From: Fen-183 sp036504335
GTDB taxonomy: Bacteria > Acidobacteriota > Thermoanaerobaculia > UBA5066
Assembly: GCA_036504335.1 (NCBI GenBank)
Contig: DASXVJ010000023.1
Span: 124,001-188,000, forward strand
Direction of reading: 5' to 3'
Length of the DNA: 64,000 nucleotides
Shown here: piece by piece, positions 28,946 through 37,641 of the stretch
How the letters are laid out: each line of letters begins with the position of its first letter
Numbering within the stretch: position 1 is the first letter of the stretch
Notes under the pieces: model-generated
What the model was told of the DNA's origin: nothing
Database searches by the model: none
What the model saw: only the letters and a program-made list of their open reading frames with translations
Translations under genes and position numbers: made by a program

Positions 28946-29728
28946 GTGCGGTTGAAGCTCGAGATTGCGTACCTGGGAACCTTCTTCGAAGGCTGGCAGG
29001 TGCAGGCGCCCCGCGAAGGCGGCGAAAAGCCGCGCACGGTCCAGGGCGAATTGGAGATTTCTTTGAATGAAATACTTCAGAGGGAGATCCGGGTACACGG
29101 CTCCGGCCGCACCGATTCCGGCGTGCACGCGGACGCTCAGGTCGCCCATTTCGACGTTCCCGAGGGTGCGCCCCTCTTACCCTCTCAGAAAATCCCCCGT
29201 GCCCTGAATTCCAGGCTTCCATGGGATGTGCGGGTCCTGTCGGCGTCCGAGGCCTCGCCGGACTTCCACGCCCGCTACTCGGCAAGCGGCAAGGTCTACG
29301 TCTACCGCCTCCGCCGCGGTGACACCCTCCTCCCGCACGGAGGTCTCGTCGAGGCGCTCGCGGGAGAGCCGCTCGACGTCGGCGCGATGCGTGCGGCGGC
29401 GGACCTTCTCGTCGGGACGCGCGACTTCGCGCCGTTCTCGATCACGGGCTCGGACCCCGGGACGACCGTGCGGACGCTCCGCCGTCTCGACGTCGCGGAG
29501 GACCGCTCGCTCCTCGTGATCACGGCGGAAGGCGACGGCTTCCTGCGCGGCATGGTGCGGCGGCTCGTGGGGACCCTCCGCGACGCGGGCCGGGGACACA
29601 TCCGCCCGGACGAGGCTCTCGCCCGCCCGGGCCCGACCGCCGAGGCCCGCGGGCTCACGCTCGCCCGTGTGCTGTACGCGCCGGACGCGGCGGGGGCGCC
29701 GGGGCCGTCCCGGCCGCCCGCGCGATAG
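28946..29728 (+). CDS. truA: tRNA pseudouridine synthase A
   Basis: A 260-aa enzyme that makes pseudouridine at positions 38-40 of tRNA anticodon arms. Catalytic Asp57 lies in HGSGRTDSGVHA. Other family blocks are AYLGTFFEGWQ and GDGFLRGMVRRLVGTL. The start is GTG 28946; CATAAT ends 6 bp upstream and there is no ribosome site. A short stretch near 29050-29070 (codons for LEISLNEILQ) is noticeably richer in A+T. The stop codon TAG forms the first bases of a TAGAAT hexamer that may drive uppS. Confidence 0.93.
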   Translation: MRLKLEIAYLGTFFEGWQVQAPREGGEKPRTVQGELEISLNEILQREIRVHGSGRTDSGVHADAQVAHFDVPEGAPLLPSQKIPRALNSRLPWDVRVLSASEASPDFHARYSASGKVYVYRLRRGDTLLPHGGLVEALAGEPLDVGAMRAAADLLVGTRDFAPFSITGSDPGTTVRTLRRLDVAEDRSLLVITAEGDGFLRGMVRRLVGTLRDAGRGHIRPDEALARPGPTAEARGLTLARVLYAPDAAGAPGPSRPPAR

Positions 29729-29761
29729 AATTCGCCGTTCGGGCGCATCCCGCCCGGCTGG

Positions 29762-30583
29762 ATGATCGACAAGGATTCCATCGCCGCCGCCGGTTCCCCC
29801 GATCGAGCCCTGCTCGACGGGCTCGACCTCGCGCGACTGCCCCGGCACGTGGCCGTGATCATGGACGGCAACGGGCGCTGGGCGCGCCAGCGCCGGCTGC
29901 CGCGCGTGGAGGGCCACCGCGCGGGGATCGCCTCCGTGCGGGCCACCGTGGAGACGGCCGCGCGCCTGAAGCTGACCGCGCTGACGCTCTACGCGTTCTC
30001 GACGGAGAACTGGAAGCGGCCGCACCTCGAGGTCGCGACGCTCATGGCGCTCCTCAAGGAGTACCTCAGGCGCGAGCTGAAGACGCTGCTCGACAACGAC
30101 ATCAGGTTCCGCGTCGTGGGCCGCATGGACGGGCTCGACCCTTCCGTGCAGCGTGAGCTGCAGAGCGCGCTCGACGCGACGGCGCACTGCAAGGGGATGG
30201 TGTTCAACATCGCGCTCAACTACTCCGGGCGCACCGAGCTCGCGGACGCGATGCGGTCGCTCGCCGCCGAGGTGAAGGCCGGACGCCTGCAGCCCGAGGA
30301 GATCGACGAGGCGGCGATCGAGGCGCGCCTCTACACGGCCGGCCTTCCCGACCCGGACCTCCTGATCCGGACGAGCGGCGAGATGCGGATCTCGAACTAC
30401 CTGCTCTGGCAGATCGCCTATTCCGAGATCTACGTGACGCCGGTCCTCTGGCCCGACTTCCGGGCCCGCGATTTCCTCGAGGCGATCGCGGAGTTCCAGA
30501 AGCGCGAGCGGCGGTACGGCGGCGTGCCGGAGACCGAGCCCCTGCGAGAGGACGGCCCGCGCCCGGCGGCGGCCACGCGGTGA
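29762..30583 (+). CDS. uppS: Isoprenyl transferase (undecaprenyl diphosphate synthase)
   Basis: A 273-aa cis-prenyltransferase making the lipid carrier for cell-wall synthesis. Asp35 in VIMDGNGRWA is the catalytic residue. YAFSTENWKRP, then NIALNYSGRTEL and DLLIRTSGEMRISNYLLWQ complete the five family regions. The ATG at 29762 lacks a ribosome site; a 6-bp stem (29740-29745 with 29751-29756) ends 5 bp before it. The next gene, cdsA, begins in a GTGA overlap. The C-terminal 20 residues are disordered and proline-rich. Confidence 0.95.
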   Translation: MIDKDSIAAAGSPDRALLDGLDLARLPRHVAVIMDGNGRWARQRRLPRVEGHRAGIASVRATVETAARLKLTALTLYAFSTENWKRPHLEVATLMALLKEYLRRELKTLLDNDIRFRVVGRMDGLDPSVQRELQSALDATAHCKGMVFNIALNYSGRTELADAMRSLAAEVKAGRLQPEEIDEAAIEARLYTAGLPDPDLLIRTSGEMRISNYLLWQIAYSEIYVTPVLWPDFRARDFLEAIAEFQKRERRYGGVPETEPLREDGPRPAAATR

Positions 30584-31398
30584 GGTTCCAGAGGGAAGTC
30601 ACGGCCGCCGTTCTCATCCCGGCGGTCCTCGCGGTGCTGGTCTTCGCGCCGACGTGGGCGTTCTCGCTGCTGGTCGCAGCGGCGGCCTGCGTCGCGCTCC
30701 TGGAGTTCTACGCTCTCCTCGCGGCCGCGGGCTGGATCGTGCCCCGCGCCGCGGGGCTCGTCCTCTTCGTGGCGCTCCTCGTTGCCGCGCACCTCGCCGC
30801 GCCCGTCGCCCTGCTCGCGCTCACGGCCGCGACGCTGCTTCTCCTCCCGACGCTCGTGATGTTCGCCTCGCCGGCCGAGGCGCTCTACCTCCCGTCGTCG
30901 GCGGGCGCCGTCTTCGCGACGCTCTACGTCGCGCTCGGCGGAGCCTCGATCATCGGGCTGCGCGCGCACGGCTGGCAGCCCGTGGTGTTCCTCCTCGCGG
31001 TCGTCTGGGCCGGCGACTCGGCGGCGTACTACGTGGGCCGCCGCTGGGGGAAGCGCAAGCTCGCTCCCGTCGTGAGCCCGAAGAAGACGTGGGAAGGCCT
31101 CTGGGGCCAGCTCGCAGGCGGGGCGCTCTTCGGGGCGGCCGCGGCGTTCCTGATCTCCCCGGGCGCGCGGGGCGACGCCTCCGTCGCCCTCGCAGGCGCC
31201 GCGTTCGGCCTCGTCGTGTCGGCCACCGCCGTCGTCGGCGATCTCGTGGAGTCGACGTTCAAGCGGAGCGTGCACGTCAAGGACTCCGGCGGCCTCCTGC
31301 CCGGCCACGGCGGCCTCCTCGACCGGCTGGACTCCTTGCTCTACGCTTCGCCCGTGCTGCTCTTCACCCTGACCCTCCTGCCCGGAGGCCCTCGTTGA
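30580..31398 (+). CDS. cdsA: Phosphatidate cytidylyltransferase
   Basis: A 272-aa polytopic inner-membrane enzyme converting phosphatidic acid plus CTP to CDP-diacylglycerol. The C-terminal signature STFKRSVHVKDSGG, continuing to PGHGGLLDRLDSL, is intact. About eight hydrophobic segments precede it. WAGDSAAYYVGRRWGKRKLAP and SPKKTWEG are also typical. It starts at GTG 30580, overlapping uppS, and its own stop overlaps the TTG of dxr. The order uppS-cdsA-dxr-rseP is a common bacterial envelope arrangement. Confidence 0.94.
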   Translation: MRFQREVTAAVLIPAVLAVLVFAPTWAFSLLVAAAACVALLEFYALLAAAGWIVPRAAGLVLFVALLVAAHLAAPVALLALTAATLLLLPTLVMFASPAEALYLPSSAGAVFATLYVALGGASIIGLRAHGWQPVVFLLAVVWAGDSAAYYVGRRWGKRKLAPVVSPKKTWEGLWGQLAGGALFGAAAAFLISPGARGDASVALAGAAFGLVVSATAVVGDLVESTFKRSVHVKDSGGLLPGHGGLLDRLDSLLYASPVLLFTLTLLPGGPR

Positions 31399-32588
31399 CC
31401 GCGAAGAAGCGAATCGCGCTCCTCGGAGCCACGGGCTCGATCGGCGACTCGGCGCTCTCGGTCGTCGCCCACTTCCCCGAGCGCTTCGAGGTCGTCACGA
31501 TGTCGGCGGGCTCGAACCTCGAGAAGTTCCTCCCCGCGATCGCGGCCGTGCGGCCGAAGGTCGTCTCCGTGAAGACCCGCGAGGACGCGGCCCGCGTGCG
31601 GCAGGAGTTCCCCGGCATCTCCGTCGGATTCGGCGAACAGGGCCTCGTGGACGTCGCGACGCACCCCGACGCCGACGTCGTCCTCGGCGGAATCGTCGGC
31701 TCGGCGGGCCTCATCCCCGCGTACGAGGCCGTCAAGCTCGGCAAGACGCTCGCGCTCGCGAACAAGGAGACGCTCGTCGTCGCGGGCGAGCCGCTCATGC
31801 GCGCGGCCCGCGCGGCCGGCGCCGCCGTCCTCCCCGTGGACTCGGAGCACTGCGCGCTCCACCAGGCCCTCCGCGCCGGCGCCGCTTCCGAGGTGAGGCG
31901 CCTCGTCCTCACCGCCTCCGGCGGTCCGTTCCGGACGCGGCCGTTCGAGACGTTCTGCGCGATCACGGTCGAGGACGCGCTCCGCCACCCGACCTGGAAG
32001 ATGGGCCCGAAGATCACGATCGACTCGGCGACGATGATGAACAAGGGCCTCGAGGTCATCGAGGCCCGCTGGCTCTTCGACGTCGAGGTCGAGCGCATCG
32101 GCGTCGTGATCCACCCGCAGTCGATCGTCCACTCGATGGTCGAGTACGTGGACGGGTCGGTCCTCGCGCAGATGTCCCCGAACGACATGCGCTTCCCGAT
32201 CCTCTACGCGCTCTGCTACCCCGAGAGGATCGACACGCCCCTGCCGCGCCTCGACCTCGCGGCGCTCGGGACGCTCACGTTCGAGGCGCTCGACGAGGGG
32301 CGTTACCCCGCCGTCCCGCTCGCGTGCGCCGCTCTCAGGACGGGCGGCTCGGCCCCCGCCGTGCTGAACGCGGCGAACGAGGTGGCCGTCGAGGCGTTCC
32401 TCAAGGGGCGGATCCCGTACCTCGGGATCGTCGAGACGGTCGCGCGGGTCCTCGCGCGGCACAAGGTCCTTCCGATTTCCTCCGTCGCGGCGGCCCTCGA
32501 GGCCGACGCATGGTCGCGGCGCGAAGCCGAGACCCTCCTCCCGGCGCTCGAGCGGCCGGCGGCAACCAATCGCGCCGTTCCGGCGTAA
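31395..32588 (+). CDS. dxr: 1-deoxy-D-xylulose 5-phosphate reductoisomerase
   Basis: A 397-aa enzyme, the committed step of the MEP isoprenoid pathway (DXP to MEP with NADPH). The nucleotide-binding GATGSIGDSAL lies at residues 10-20. LANKETLVVAGE, PVDSEHCALHQAL and ASGGPFR shape the active site. MGPKITIDSATMMNKGLEVIEA is nearly invariant. The start is TTG 31395, in a TTGA overlap with cdsA. It supplies the precursor for the uppS product made by the same operon. The end has a 15-bp gap before rseP. Confidence 0.95.
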   Translation: MTAKKRIALLGATGSIGDSALSVVAHFPERFEVVTMSAGSNLEKFLPAIAAVRPKVVSVKTREDAARVRQEFPGISVGFGEQGLVDVATHPDADVVLGGIVGSAGLIPAYEAVKLGKTLALANKETLVVAGEPLMRAARAAGAAVLPVDSEHCALHQALRAGAASEVRRLVLTASGGPFRTRPFETFCAITVEDALRHPTWKMGPKITIDSATMMNKGLEVIEARWLFDVEVERIGVVIHPQSIVHSMVEYVDGSVLAQMSPNDMRFPILYALCYPERIDTPLPRLDLAALGTLTFEALDEGRYPAVPLACAALRTGGSAPAVLNAANEVAVEAFLKGRIPYLGIVETVARVLARHKVLPISSVAAALEADAWSRREAETLLPALERPAATNRAVPA

Positions 32589-32603
32589 TCAACCCGAGGT
32601 TTC

Positions 32604-33953
32604 ATGAACATCCCGACAAACGTCCTTGCCCTCGTCTTCGTGCTCTCGTTCCTGATCGTCTTCCACGAGGGCGGGCACTTCGCCGTGGCGAAGTTCTTCA
32701 AGTTCCCGGTCGAGATCTTCTCCCTCGGCTTCGGAAAGCGGCTCTTCGGCTGGAAGCGCAGGGAGACGGACTACCGCGTCTCGCTCATCCCGCTCGGCGG
32801 CTACGTGAAGGTCGTGGGCCTCGGGCCCGACGAAAGCGACATCGTCGCCGGGGAGCATGCGGCGCCCGCGCAGCCCGGCACGCGCCTGCAGCGCCTCCTC
32901 ATCCTCTTCGCCGGTCCCGGCGTGAACCTCGTCTTTGCGGTGCTTCTGACCATGGGTGCGTTCATGATCGGGATCGAGCTGCCGCGTTACTTCGAAGAGC
33001 GGCCCGTCGTGACGTTTGTCGACCCGGGCAGTCCCGCGGAATCCGCCGGGGTCAAGCCCAACGACCTCATCACCTCACTGTTTGGCAAGCCGGTGACGAC
33101 ATGGCGCGAGGTGGAGTTGCAGACGGGTCTGGGCTCGCGCCAGAAAATCCCGATCGAAGTGCTTCGTGACGGCCAGACGGTCACGCTGACGCTTCAGCCG
33201 GAGCCCAAGACCGAAGAGCAGAAGAAGTACGACGTCGGGTTCACGGGTCTGCACGCGGCGGTGCCCGTTTACGTCGGCAGCGTGCTGGCCGGCTCGCCGT
33301 CGGCCAAGGCCGGCCTGAAAGTGGACGACCGGATCGTCTCGGTGGGAGGCCACGAAGTGTCGTGCTTCTCTGCGGTGGTCTGGCGCATCGCCCAGGAAGC
33401 CCAGGACTTCAAGGAGAAAGGCGCGCGGCCGATCGACATCGGCGTCGAGCGAGAGGGGGCGCGGCTGACCATTCCCGTCACCCCGCGCGCAGAGGGCGCC
33501 GCCTGGAGAATCGGGTTTGGCGCCAAGTTTCTCGACACCGTGAGGCGATCCCTCCCGGTAGGGGCCGCCTTTGAGTCTTCGGTGAGAGAACTGCGGGATC
33601 AGGTTCGCGCCACGGGAACCATTCTCGGCCGGCTCTTCGCATTCAAAGGATCTTTCCGACAGCTCTCGGGCCCGATCGACATCGCCAAGTTCTCCGGGGA
33701 AGCCGCCAGGGCGGGCGTCGCCCCGTTGCTGAGTCTCATGGGCGTCCTCTCGCTGCAGCTCGGCCTCCTGAACCTCCTGCCGATCCCGCTCCTCGACGGC
33801 GGCCAGATCTTCGTGACGCTTCTCGAGGCCGCCGCGCGGCGCGACTTCTCGATCAAGGTCAAGGAGCGCCTCCTGCAGGCCGGGTTCGCGTTCCTCGTCC
33901 TCATCATGGTCACCGTCCTCTACTTCGACGTCATCAAGAACGTCTCGTTCTGA
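32604..33953 (+). CDS. rseP: RseP-like site-2 zinc metalloprotease
   Basis: A 449-aa inner-membrane protease. HEGGH at residues 21-25 binds zinc, and NLLPIPLLDGGQI near the C-terminus supplies the third ligand (LDG). Two PDZ domains sit in the periplasmic middle (about 120-300). Relatives cleave membrane-bound anti-sigma factors and leftover signal peptides. The middle third, about 32940-33730, prefers CTG, CTT and TTG leucine codons and TTT phenylalanine, while both ends prefer CTC and TTC. The stop shares one base with the ispG start (TGATG). Confidence 0.93.
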   Translation: MNIPTNVLALVFVLSFLIVFHEGGHFAVAKFFKFPVEIFSLGFGKRLFGWKRRETDYRVSLIPLGGYVKVVGLGPDESDIVAGEHAAPAQPGTRLQRLLILFAGPGVNLVFAVLLTMGAFMIGIELPRYFEERPVVTFVDPGSPAESAGVKPNDLITSLFGKPVTTWREVELQTGLGSRQKIPIEVLRDGQTVTLTLQPEPKTEEQKKYDVGFTGLHAAVPVYVGSVLAGSPSAKAGLKVDDRIVSVGGHEVSCFSAVVWRIAQEAQDFKEKGARPIDIGVEREGARLTIPVTPRAEGAAWRIGFGAKFLDTVRRSLPVGAAFESSVRELRDQVRATGTILGRLFAFKGSFRQLSGPIDIAKFSGEAARAGVAPLLSLMGVLSLQLGLLNLLPIPLLDGGQIFVTLLEAAARRDFSIKVKERLLQAGFAFLVLIMVTVLYFDVIKNVSF

Positions 33954-35182
33954 TGCCGCGTCCTCGCACGGTCGGCGTGCCCGTCGGAGGGATCCAGGTC
34001 GGCGGCGGCGCGCCCGTGGTCGTCCAGTCCATGTCGAACACGGACACGGCGGACGTGGACGCCACGGTCAAGCAGGGACTCGAGCTCGCCGAGGCGGGCT
34101 CGGAGCTCGTGCGGATCACGGTGAACGTGGACGAGGCCGCGCAGGCCGTCCCGGAGATCAAGCGGCGCCTCCTCGCCGCCGGCTGCGGCGTCCCGCTCAT
34201 CGGGGACTTCCACTACAACGGCCACGTCCTGCTGACGAAGTACCCGGAGATGGCGAGGGCCCTCGACAAGTACCGGATCAACCCGGGCAACGTCGGAACG
34301 GGGAAGCGCCGGGACGAGCAGTTCGCGACGATCTGCGGCGTCGCGCGCGACCTCGGGCGGCCCGTGCGCATCGGCGTGAACGGAGGCTCGCTGAACCAGG
34401 AGCTCGTCATGCAGAAGATGCAGGAAAACACGGACCGGGACCTCGGGAGGACGTCGGAGGAGATCGTCGCCGAGTGCATGGTCCTCTCCGCGCTCCAGTC
34501 CACCGAGCTCGCGCTCGAGTGCGGGCTGAGGAAGGACCAGATCATCATCTCGTGCAAGGTGTCGCGCCCGAGCGACCTCGTCGCGGTGTACCGCGACCTC
34601 GCGGCGAAGACGGACCAGCCGCTGCACCTCGGCCTCACGGAAGCCGGGATGGGGACGAAGGGCCTCGTGTGGTCGTCGGCGGCGATGGGGATCCTCCTCG
34701 CCGAGGGCATCGGCGACACGATCCGCGTGTCGCTCACGCCGCGCCCGGGCGGCGACCGGCGCGAGGAGGTCTACGCGGCGTGCGAGCTCCTGCAGGCGCT
34801 CGGGATCCGGAGCTTCGCGCCGTCCGTCACGGCCTGCCCCGGGTGCGGGCGCACGACGTCGACGACGTTCCAGGAGCTTGCCGAGCGGATCCAGGGCTAC
34901 GTGCGCGAGCGGATGCCCGTCTGGAAGGCGGAGCGCGAGGGCGTCGAGACGATGACGCTCGCCGTGATGGGCTGCATCGTGAACGGGCCGGGAGAGTCGA
35001 AGGCCGCGAACATCGGGATCTCGCTCCCGGGCACGGGCGAAGAGCCGAGCTGCCCCGTGTACGTCGACGGCCAGAAGTTCGCGACGCTCAAGGGCAACTA
35101 CGACGAGCTCTCCGCCGCGTTCCGGAAGCTCGTGGACGACTACGTCGAGACGAAGTACCCGCGCAAGGGCGCGTCCTCCTAG
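33953..35182 (+). CDS. ispG: 4-hydroxy-3-methylbut-2-enyl diphosphate synthase IspG (GcpE)
   Basis: A 409-aa Fe-S enzyme converting MEcPP to HMBPP late in the MEP pathway. The TIM-barrel half carries QSMSNTDTADVDATVKQ and RINPGNVG. The 4Fe-4S half has ACPGCGRTTS and MGCIVNGPGESK. Length fits the bacterial single-insert form, without the plant/Chlamydia extra domain. The start ATG at 33953 overlaps the rseP stop by one base. With dxr it gives two MEP genes in one operon. The stop overlaps that of the convergent PHP gene by 4 bp. Confidence 0.95.
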   Translation: MPRPRTVGVPVGGIQVGGGAPVVVQSMSNTDTADVDATVKQGLELAEAGSELVRITVNVDEAAQAVPEIKRRLLAAGCGVPLIGDFHYNGHVLLTKYPEMARALDKYRINPGNVGTGKRRDEQFATICGVARDLGRPVRIGVNGGSLNQELVMQKMQENTDRDLGRTSEEIVAECMVLSALQSTELALECGLRKDQIIISCKVSRPSDLVAVYRDLAAKTDQPLHLGLTEAGMGTKGLVWSSAAMGILLAEGIGDTIRVSLTPRPGGDRREEVYAACELLQALGIRSFAPSVTACPGCGRTTSTTFQELAERIQGYVRERMPVWKAEREGVETMTLAVMGCIVNGPGESKAANIGISLPGTGEEPSCPVYVDGQKFATLKGNYDELSAAFRKLVDDYVETKYPRKGASS

Positions 35183-36156
35183 CGTCCCGAGTCCCCGGAG
35201 AAGCCCTTTCGGTCGAAGTGCGTCTTGAGGCGCCGCGAGAGCGCGAGCTGCTTGGCGTAGTTCAGCGAGTAGACCGCGGCCGGGACGCCGGCCGCGTTGA
35301 AGGGCACGGACGCGAGCGCGATCAGGAAGTGCCGCGCCTTCTGCATCGCCGTGAACTCGGGGTTCTTGAAGTCCACGACGGTCGTGTAGTACTTCCCGAG
35401 CATCTTGTAGACGTCCCCGAGGACGTTTGTGAAGCCCATCTCCGTTCCCCACGACAGGCACTCGCCCTCGCGGACGCAGCCGAGGAACTCCCTCCACGTC
35501 GCGCCGGGCGCCATCGTGAAGACGCTCGCGACGGGCGGGTACGTGTGTGCGTCCGAGCCGCCGATGAGCGCAAGCGAGCCGCGCTTCTCCTTGGCGGCCG
35601 TCAGGAGATCCTCGACGAGCGCATTGTGCTGGTAGGCCATCGAGCCGTTCTTCACTTCGAAGACGTCGAAGAGCTCGAGCATCTTCGTGAAGAAATCCTC
35701 GGGGGCCTGGCGCATGCGGTAGGACTGGAAGAGGTGGTTCGCCGAGTAGAGGAGGCTTTCCGCGCGGAGGTACTCGACGAGGTCGAAGATGTTCCGCCTC
35801 TTGACGTTGATGACCTTCCACTGCGCGAGCGTGAGGTCGAAGACGTTGACGTGGATGCGGTGGCCGGTCTTCGGGAAGAACGTCTCGATCTCGGCCGAGA
35901 CGAAGAAGTCGGTGTAGTCCGGGTGGCGGTCCCGGAATTTCAGGCAGCCGTCCACGGTGTCGTGGTCCGTGAACGTGACGAAGTCCATGCCGCGCGCTTT
36001 CGCGAGGCGGTACGTCTCGTCGGGGTCGTTGTAGGAGTCGCGGGTGTTCCCCGCACGGAAGTACTTGAAGATCGAGGCGTTCGTGTGCAGGTGAAGGTCC
36101 GCCCGGGAGAGGGGGAGCGCGGGAGAGCCCGGATCCGGGGCGGCGGAATCGACCAT
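35179..36156 (-). CDS. PHP-domain phosphoesterase
   Basis: A 325-aa protein with the metal-binding motifs of the PHP superfamily: DLHLHTNAS near residue 20, TFTDHDTVDG, an EIET-type acidic site, a later HIHVNVF, and GGSDAHTYPPVASVF. No polymerase domain is attached, so it may hydrolyse a small phosphorylated metabolite or nucleic acid ends; the substrate is unknown. ATG 36156 is preferred over longer reading, which would be antisense to the PASTA gene. A possible promoter TTGACT, 17 bp, GAGACT ends 9 bp before it. Confidence 0.82.
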   Translation of the reverse strand: MVDSAAPDPGSPALPLSRADLHLHTNASIFKYFRAGNTRDSYNDPDETYRLAKARGMDFVTFTDHDTVDGCLKFRDRHPDYTDFFVSAEIETFFPKTGHRIHVNVFDLTLAQWKVINVKRRNIFDLVEYLRAESLLYSANHLFQSYRMRQAPEDFFTKMLELFDVFEVKNGSMAYQHNALVEDLLTAAKEKRGSLALIGGSDAHTYPPVASVFTMAPGATWREFLGCVREGECLSWGTEMGFTNVLGDVYKMLGKYYTTVVDFKNPEFTAMQKARHFLIALASVPFNAAGVPAAVYSLNYAKQLALSRRLKTHFDRKGFSGDSGR

Positions 36157-36222
36157 GGGGCGACGAGTCTCCGCGCCTCTCCGGGGCGAGTCAAGGAGCC
36201 GCGCTCCTGCTAGAGTGCCGCC

Positions 36223-36948
36223 ATGGGAGGGGTCTTCGGAAGAGTGCTGTACGCGCTTGTGCTGGCCGGCGTCCTCGCGACCGCGACCTGGGTCTCGTTC
36301 ACGCGCTTCGTCGCGGGCAAGTCCCTCAAGACCCCGAGCTTCGTGAGCCTCACGCCCGACGAGGCGGCCGCCCGCGCCGCCGAGCTCGGCCTTTCCGTGC
36401 AGGTGGACGCGGCGCAGGAGGCGTTCGACGACGCCGTGCCCGCGCACCGCGTCCGCGCGCAGCTCCCGGCGGCCGAGACGGCCGTCAAGAGCGGCCAGAC
36501 GATCCGCCTCTTCCTCTCCCTCGGGCCGCGCGCCGTGCGCATGCCCGACCTCACGGGGCTGCCGGCGCGCGCGGCGACGCTCGCGCTGGCGAAAGCCGGC
36601 CTCAAGGAGGCCGCCGTCGCGTCGGCGCGCCTGCCGGGGCCCACCGGCGTCGTCGCCCAGGGCGTCTCGGCGGGCGCGATCGCGGGGCCGGACACTCCGG
36701 TCGACGTTCTCGTGAACCGCGGAGCGTCCGACGTCGCGTGGGTGATGCCGGACCTCATCGGGCGCGACTTCGAGCGGGTCAGGACCGCCTTCGAGGAGCG
36801 CGGCTTCCGGATCGGCGGCGTGAGGAGCCAGGCCTACGAAGGCGCGGCGACCGGCACGATCCTCCGCCAGTTCCCGCTTTCCGGGGCGCCCGTCACGCGG
36901 CGCGACGCACTGAGCTTCGTGATCGCGTCGCCGGAGGCGGCGCCGTGA
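36223..36948 (+). CDS. PASTA-domain membrane protein
   Basis: A 241-aa protein with one N-terminal membrane anchor (VLYALVLAGVLATATWV) and three PASTA repeats outside: from TPSFVSLTPDEAAARAAELG, from VRMPDLTGLPARAATLALAKAG, and from WVMPDLIGRDFERVRTAFEERG. PASTA domains bind peptidoglycan fragments and beta-lactams. Here there is no kinase or transpeptidase fused to them. The ATG at 36223 has TAGAGT ending 6 bp upstream, as an extended -10 (TGCTAGAGT), and no ribosome site. rpe begins in a GTGA overlap. Confidence 0.88.
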   Translation: MGGVFGRVLYALVLAGVLATATWVSFTRFVAGKSLKTPSFVSLTPDEAAARAAELGLSVQVDAAQEAFDDAVPAHRVRAQLPAAETAVKSGQTIRLFLSLGPRAVRMPDLTGLPARAATLALAKAGLKEAAVASARLPGPTGVVAQGVSAGAIAGPDTPVDVLVNRGASDVAWVMPDLIGRDFERVRTAFEERGFRIGGVRSQAYEGAATGTILRQFPLSGAPVTRRDALSFVIASPEAAP

Positions 36949-37625
36949 GCGCGGCGAAGGTCGCCCTCGCCCCGTCGATCCTCTCGGCGGACTTCGCGCG
37001 GCTCGGCGAGGCGGTCGCGGCGTGCGAGGCGGGAGGCGCGGACTGGATCCACTTCGACGTCATGGACGGACACTTCGTTCCGAACCTCACGGTCGGGCCG
37101 ATCGTCCTCGAGGCGCTCGCGAAGGCGACGAAGGTCCCCTTCGACGTCCACCTCATGATCGAGGAGCCGTTCCGGACGCTCGACCAGTACCTCGACGCCG
37201 GCGCACGGCGCGTCGCGGTCCACGTCGAGGCCGAGCCGAACCTCCATCGGTTCGCCGAGCACGTGCGGAGCCGCGGCGTGTCGCCGGGGGTCGCCATCAA
37301 CCCCGGGACGTCGCTCACCTCCCTCGACGAGGCCGTGCGCTTCGTGGACTTCGTCCTCGTGATGTCGGTGAACCCCGGATGGGGCGGTCAGTCGTTCATT
37401 CCCGGGTCCCTCGAACGGGTCGCCCGCCTCGCCGAGTCGATCCGGAGGGCGGGCTCGGCGGCGACGGTCGCCGTGGACGGCGGAGTGGGCGATGCCAACG
37501 CCGGCGCCCTCGCGGCCGCCGGGGCCACGCATCTCGTCGCGGGGGCGTCCGTCTTCGGGGGAGGCGACGTTCCGGCTGCGCTCGCACGGCTCGCACGGGC
37601 GGCCGGCCGCGGGCACGGAGCTTGA
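36945..37625 (+). CDS. rpe: Ribulose-phosphate 3-epimerase
   Basis: A 226-aa TIM-barrel epimerase of the pentose phosphate pathway. LAPSILSADFARLGE starts the protein. The metal and catalytic residues are in WIHFDVMDGHFVPN, VHLMIEEP, and VAVDGGVGDAN (the second catalytic Asp). SVNPGWGGQSFIP is the mobile loop. Start is GTG 36945 overlapping the PASTA gene by 4 bp; this PASTA-rpe coupling is also seen in other bacteria. A BamD-like lipoprotein follows 16 bp or more downstream. Confidence 0.95.
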   Translation: MSAAKVALAPSILSADFARLGEAVAACEAGGADWIHFDVMDGHFVPNLTVGPIVLEALAKATKVPFDVHLMIEEPFRTLDQYLDAGARRVAVHVEAEPNLHRFAEHVRSRGVSPGVAINPGTSLTSLDEAVRFVDFVLVMSVNPGWGGQSFIPGSLERVARLAESIRRAGSAATVAVDGGVGDANAGALAAAGATHLVAGASVFGGGDVPAALARLARAAGRGHGA

Positions 37626-37641
37626 AAGAAACCCCGCCGCC

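Noticed and set aside
29739..29757. Riboswitch or RNA thermometer before uppS
   Set aside because: Only a single 6-bp stem is present, with no ribosome site to hide; too little to support such a call.
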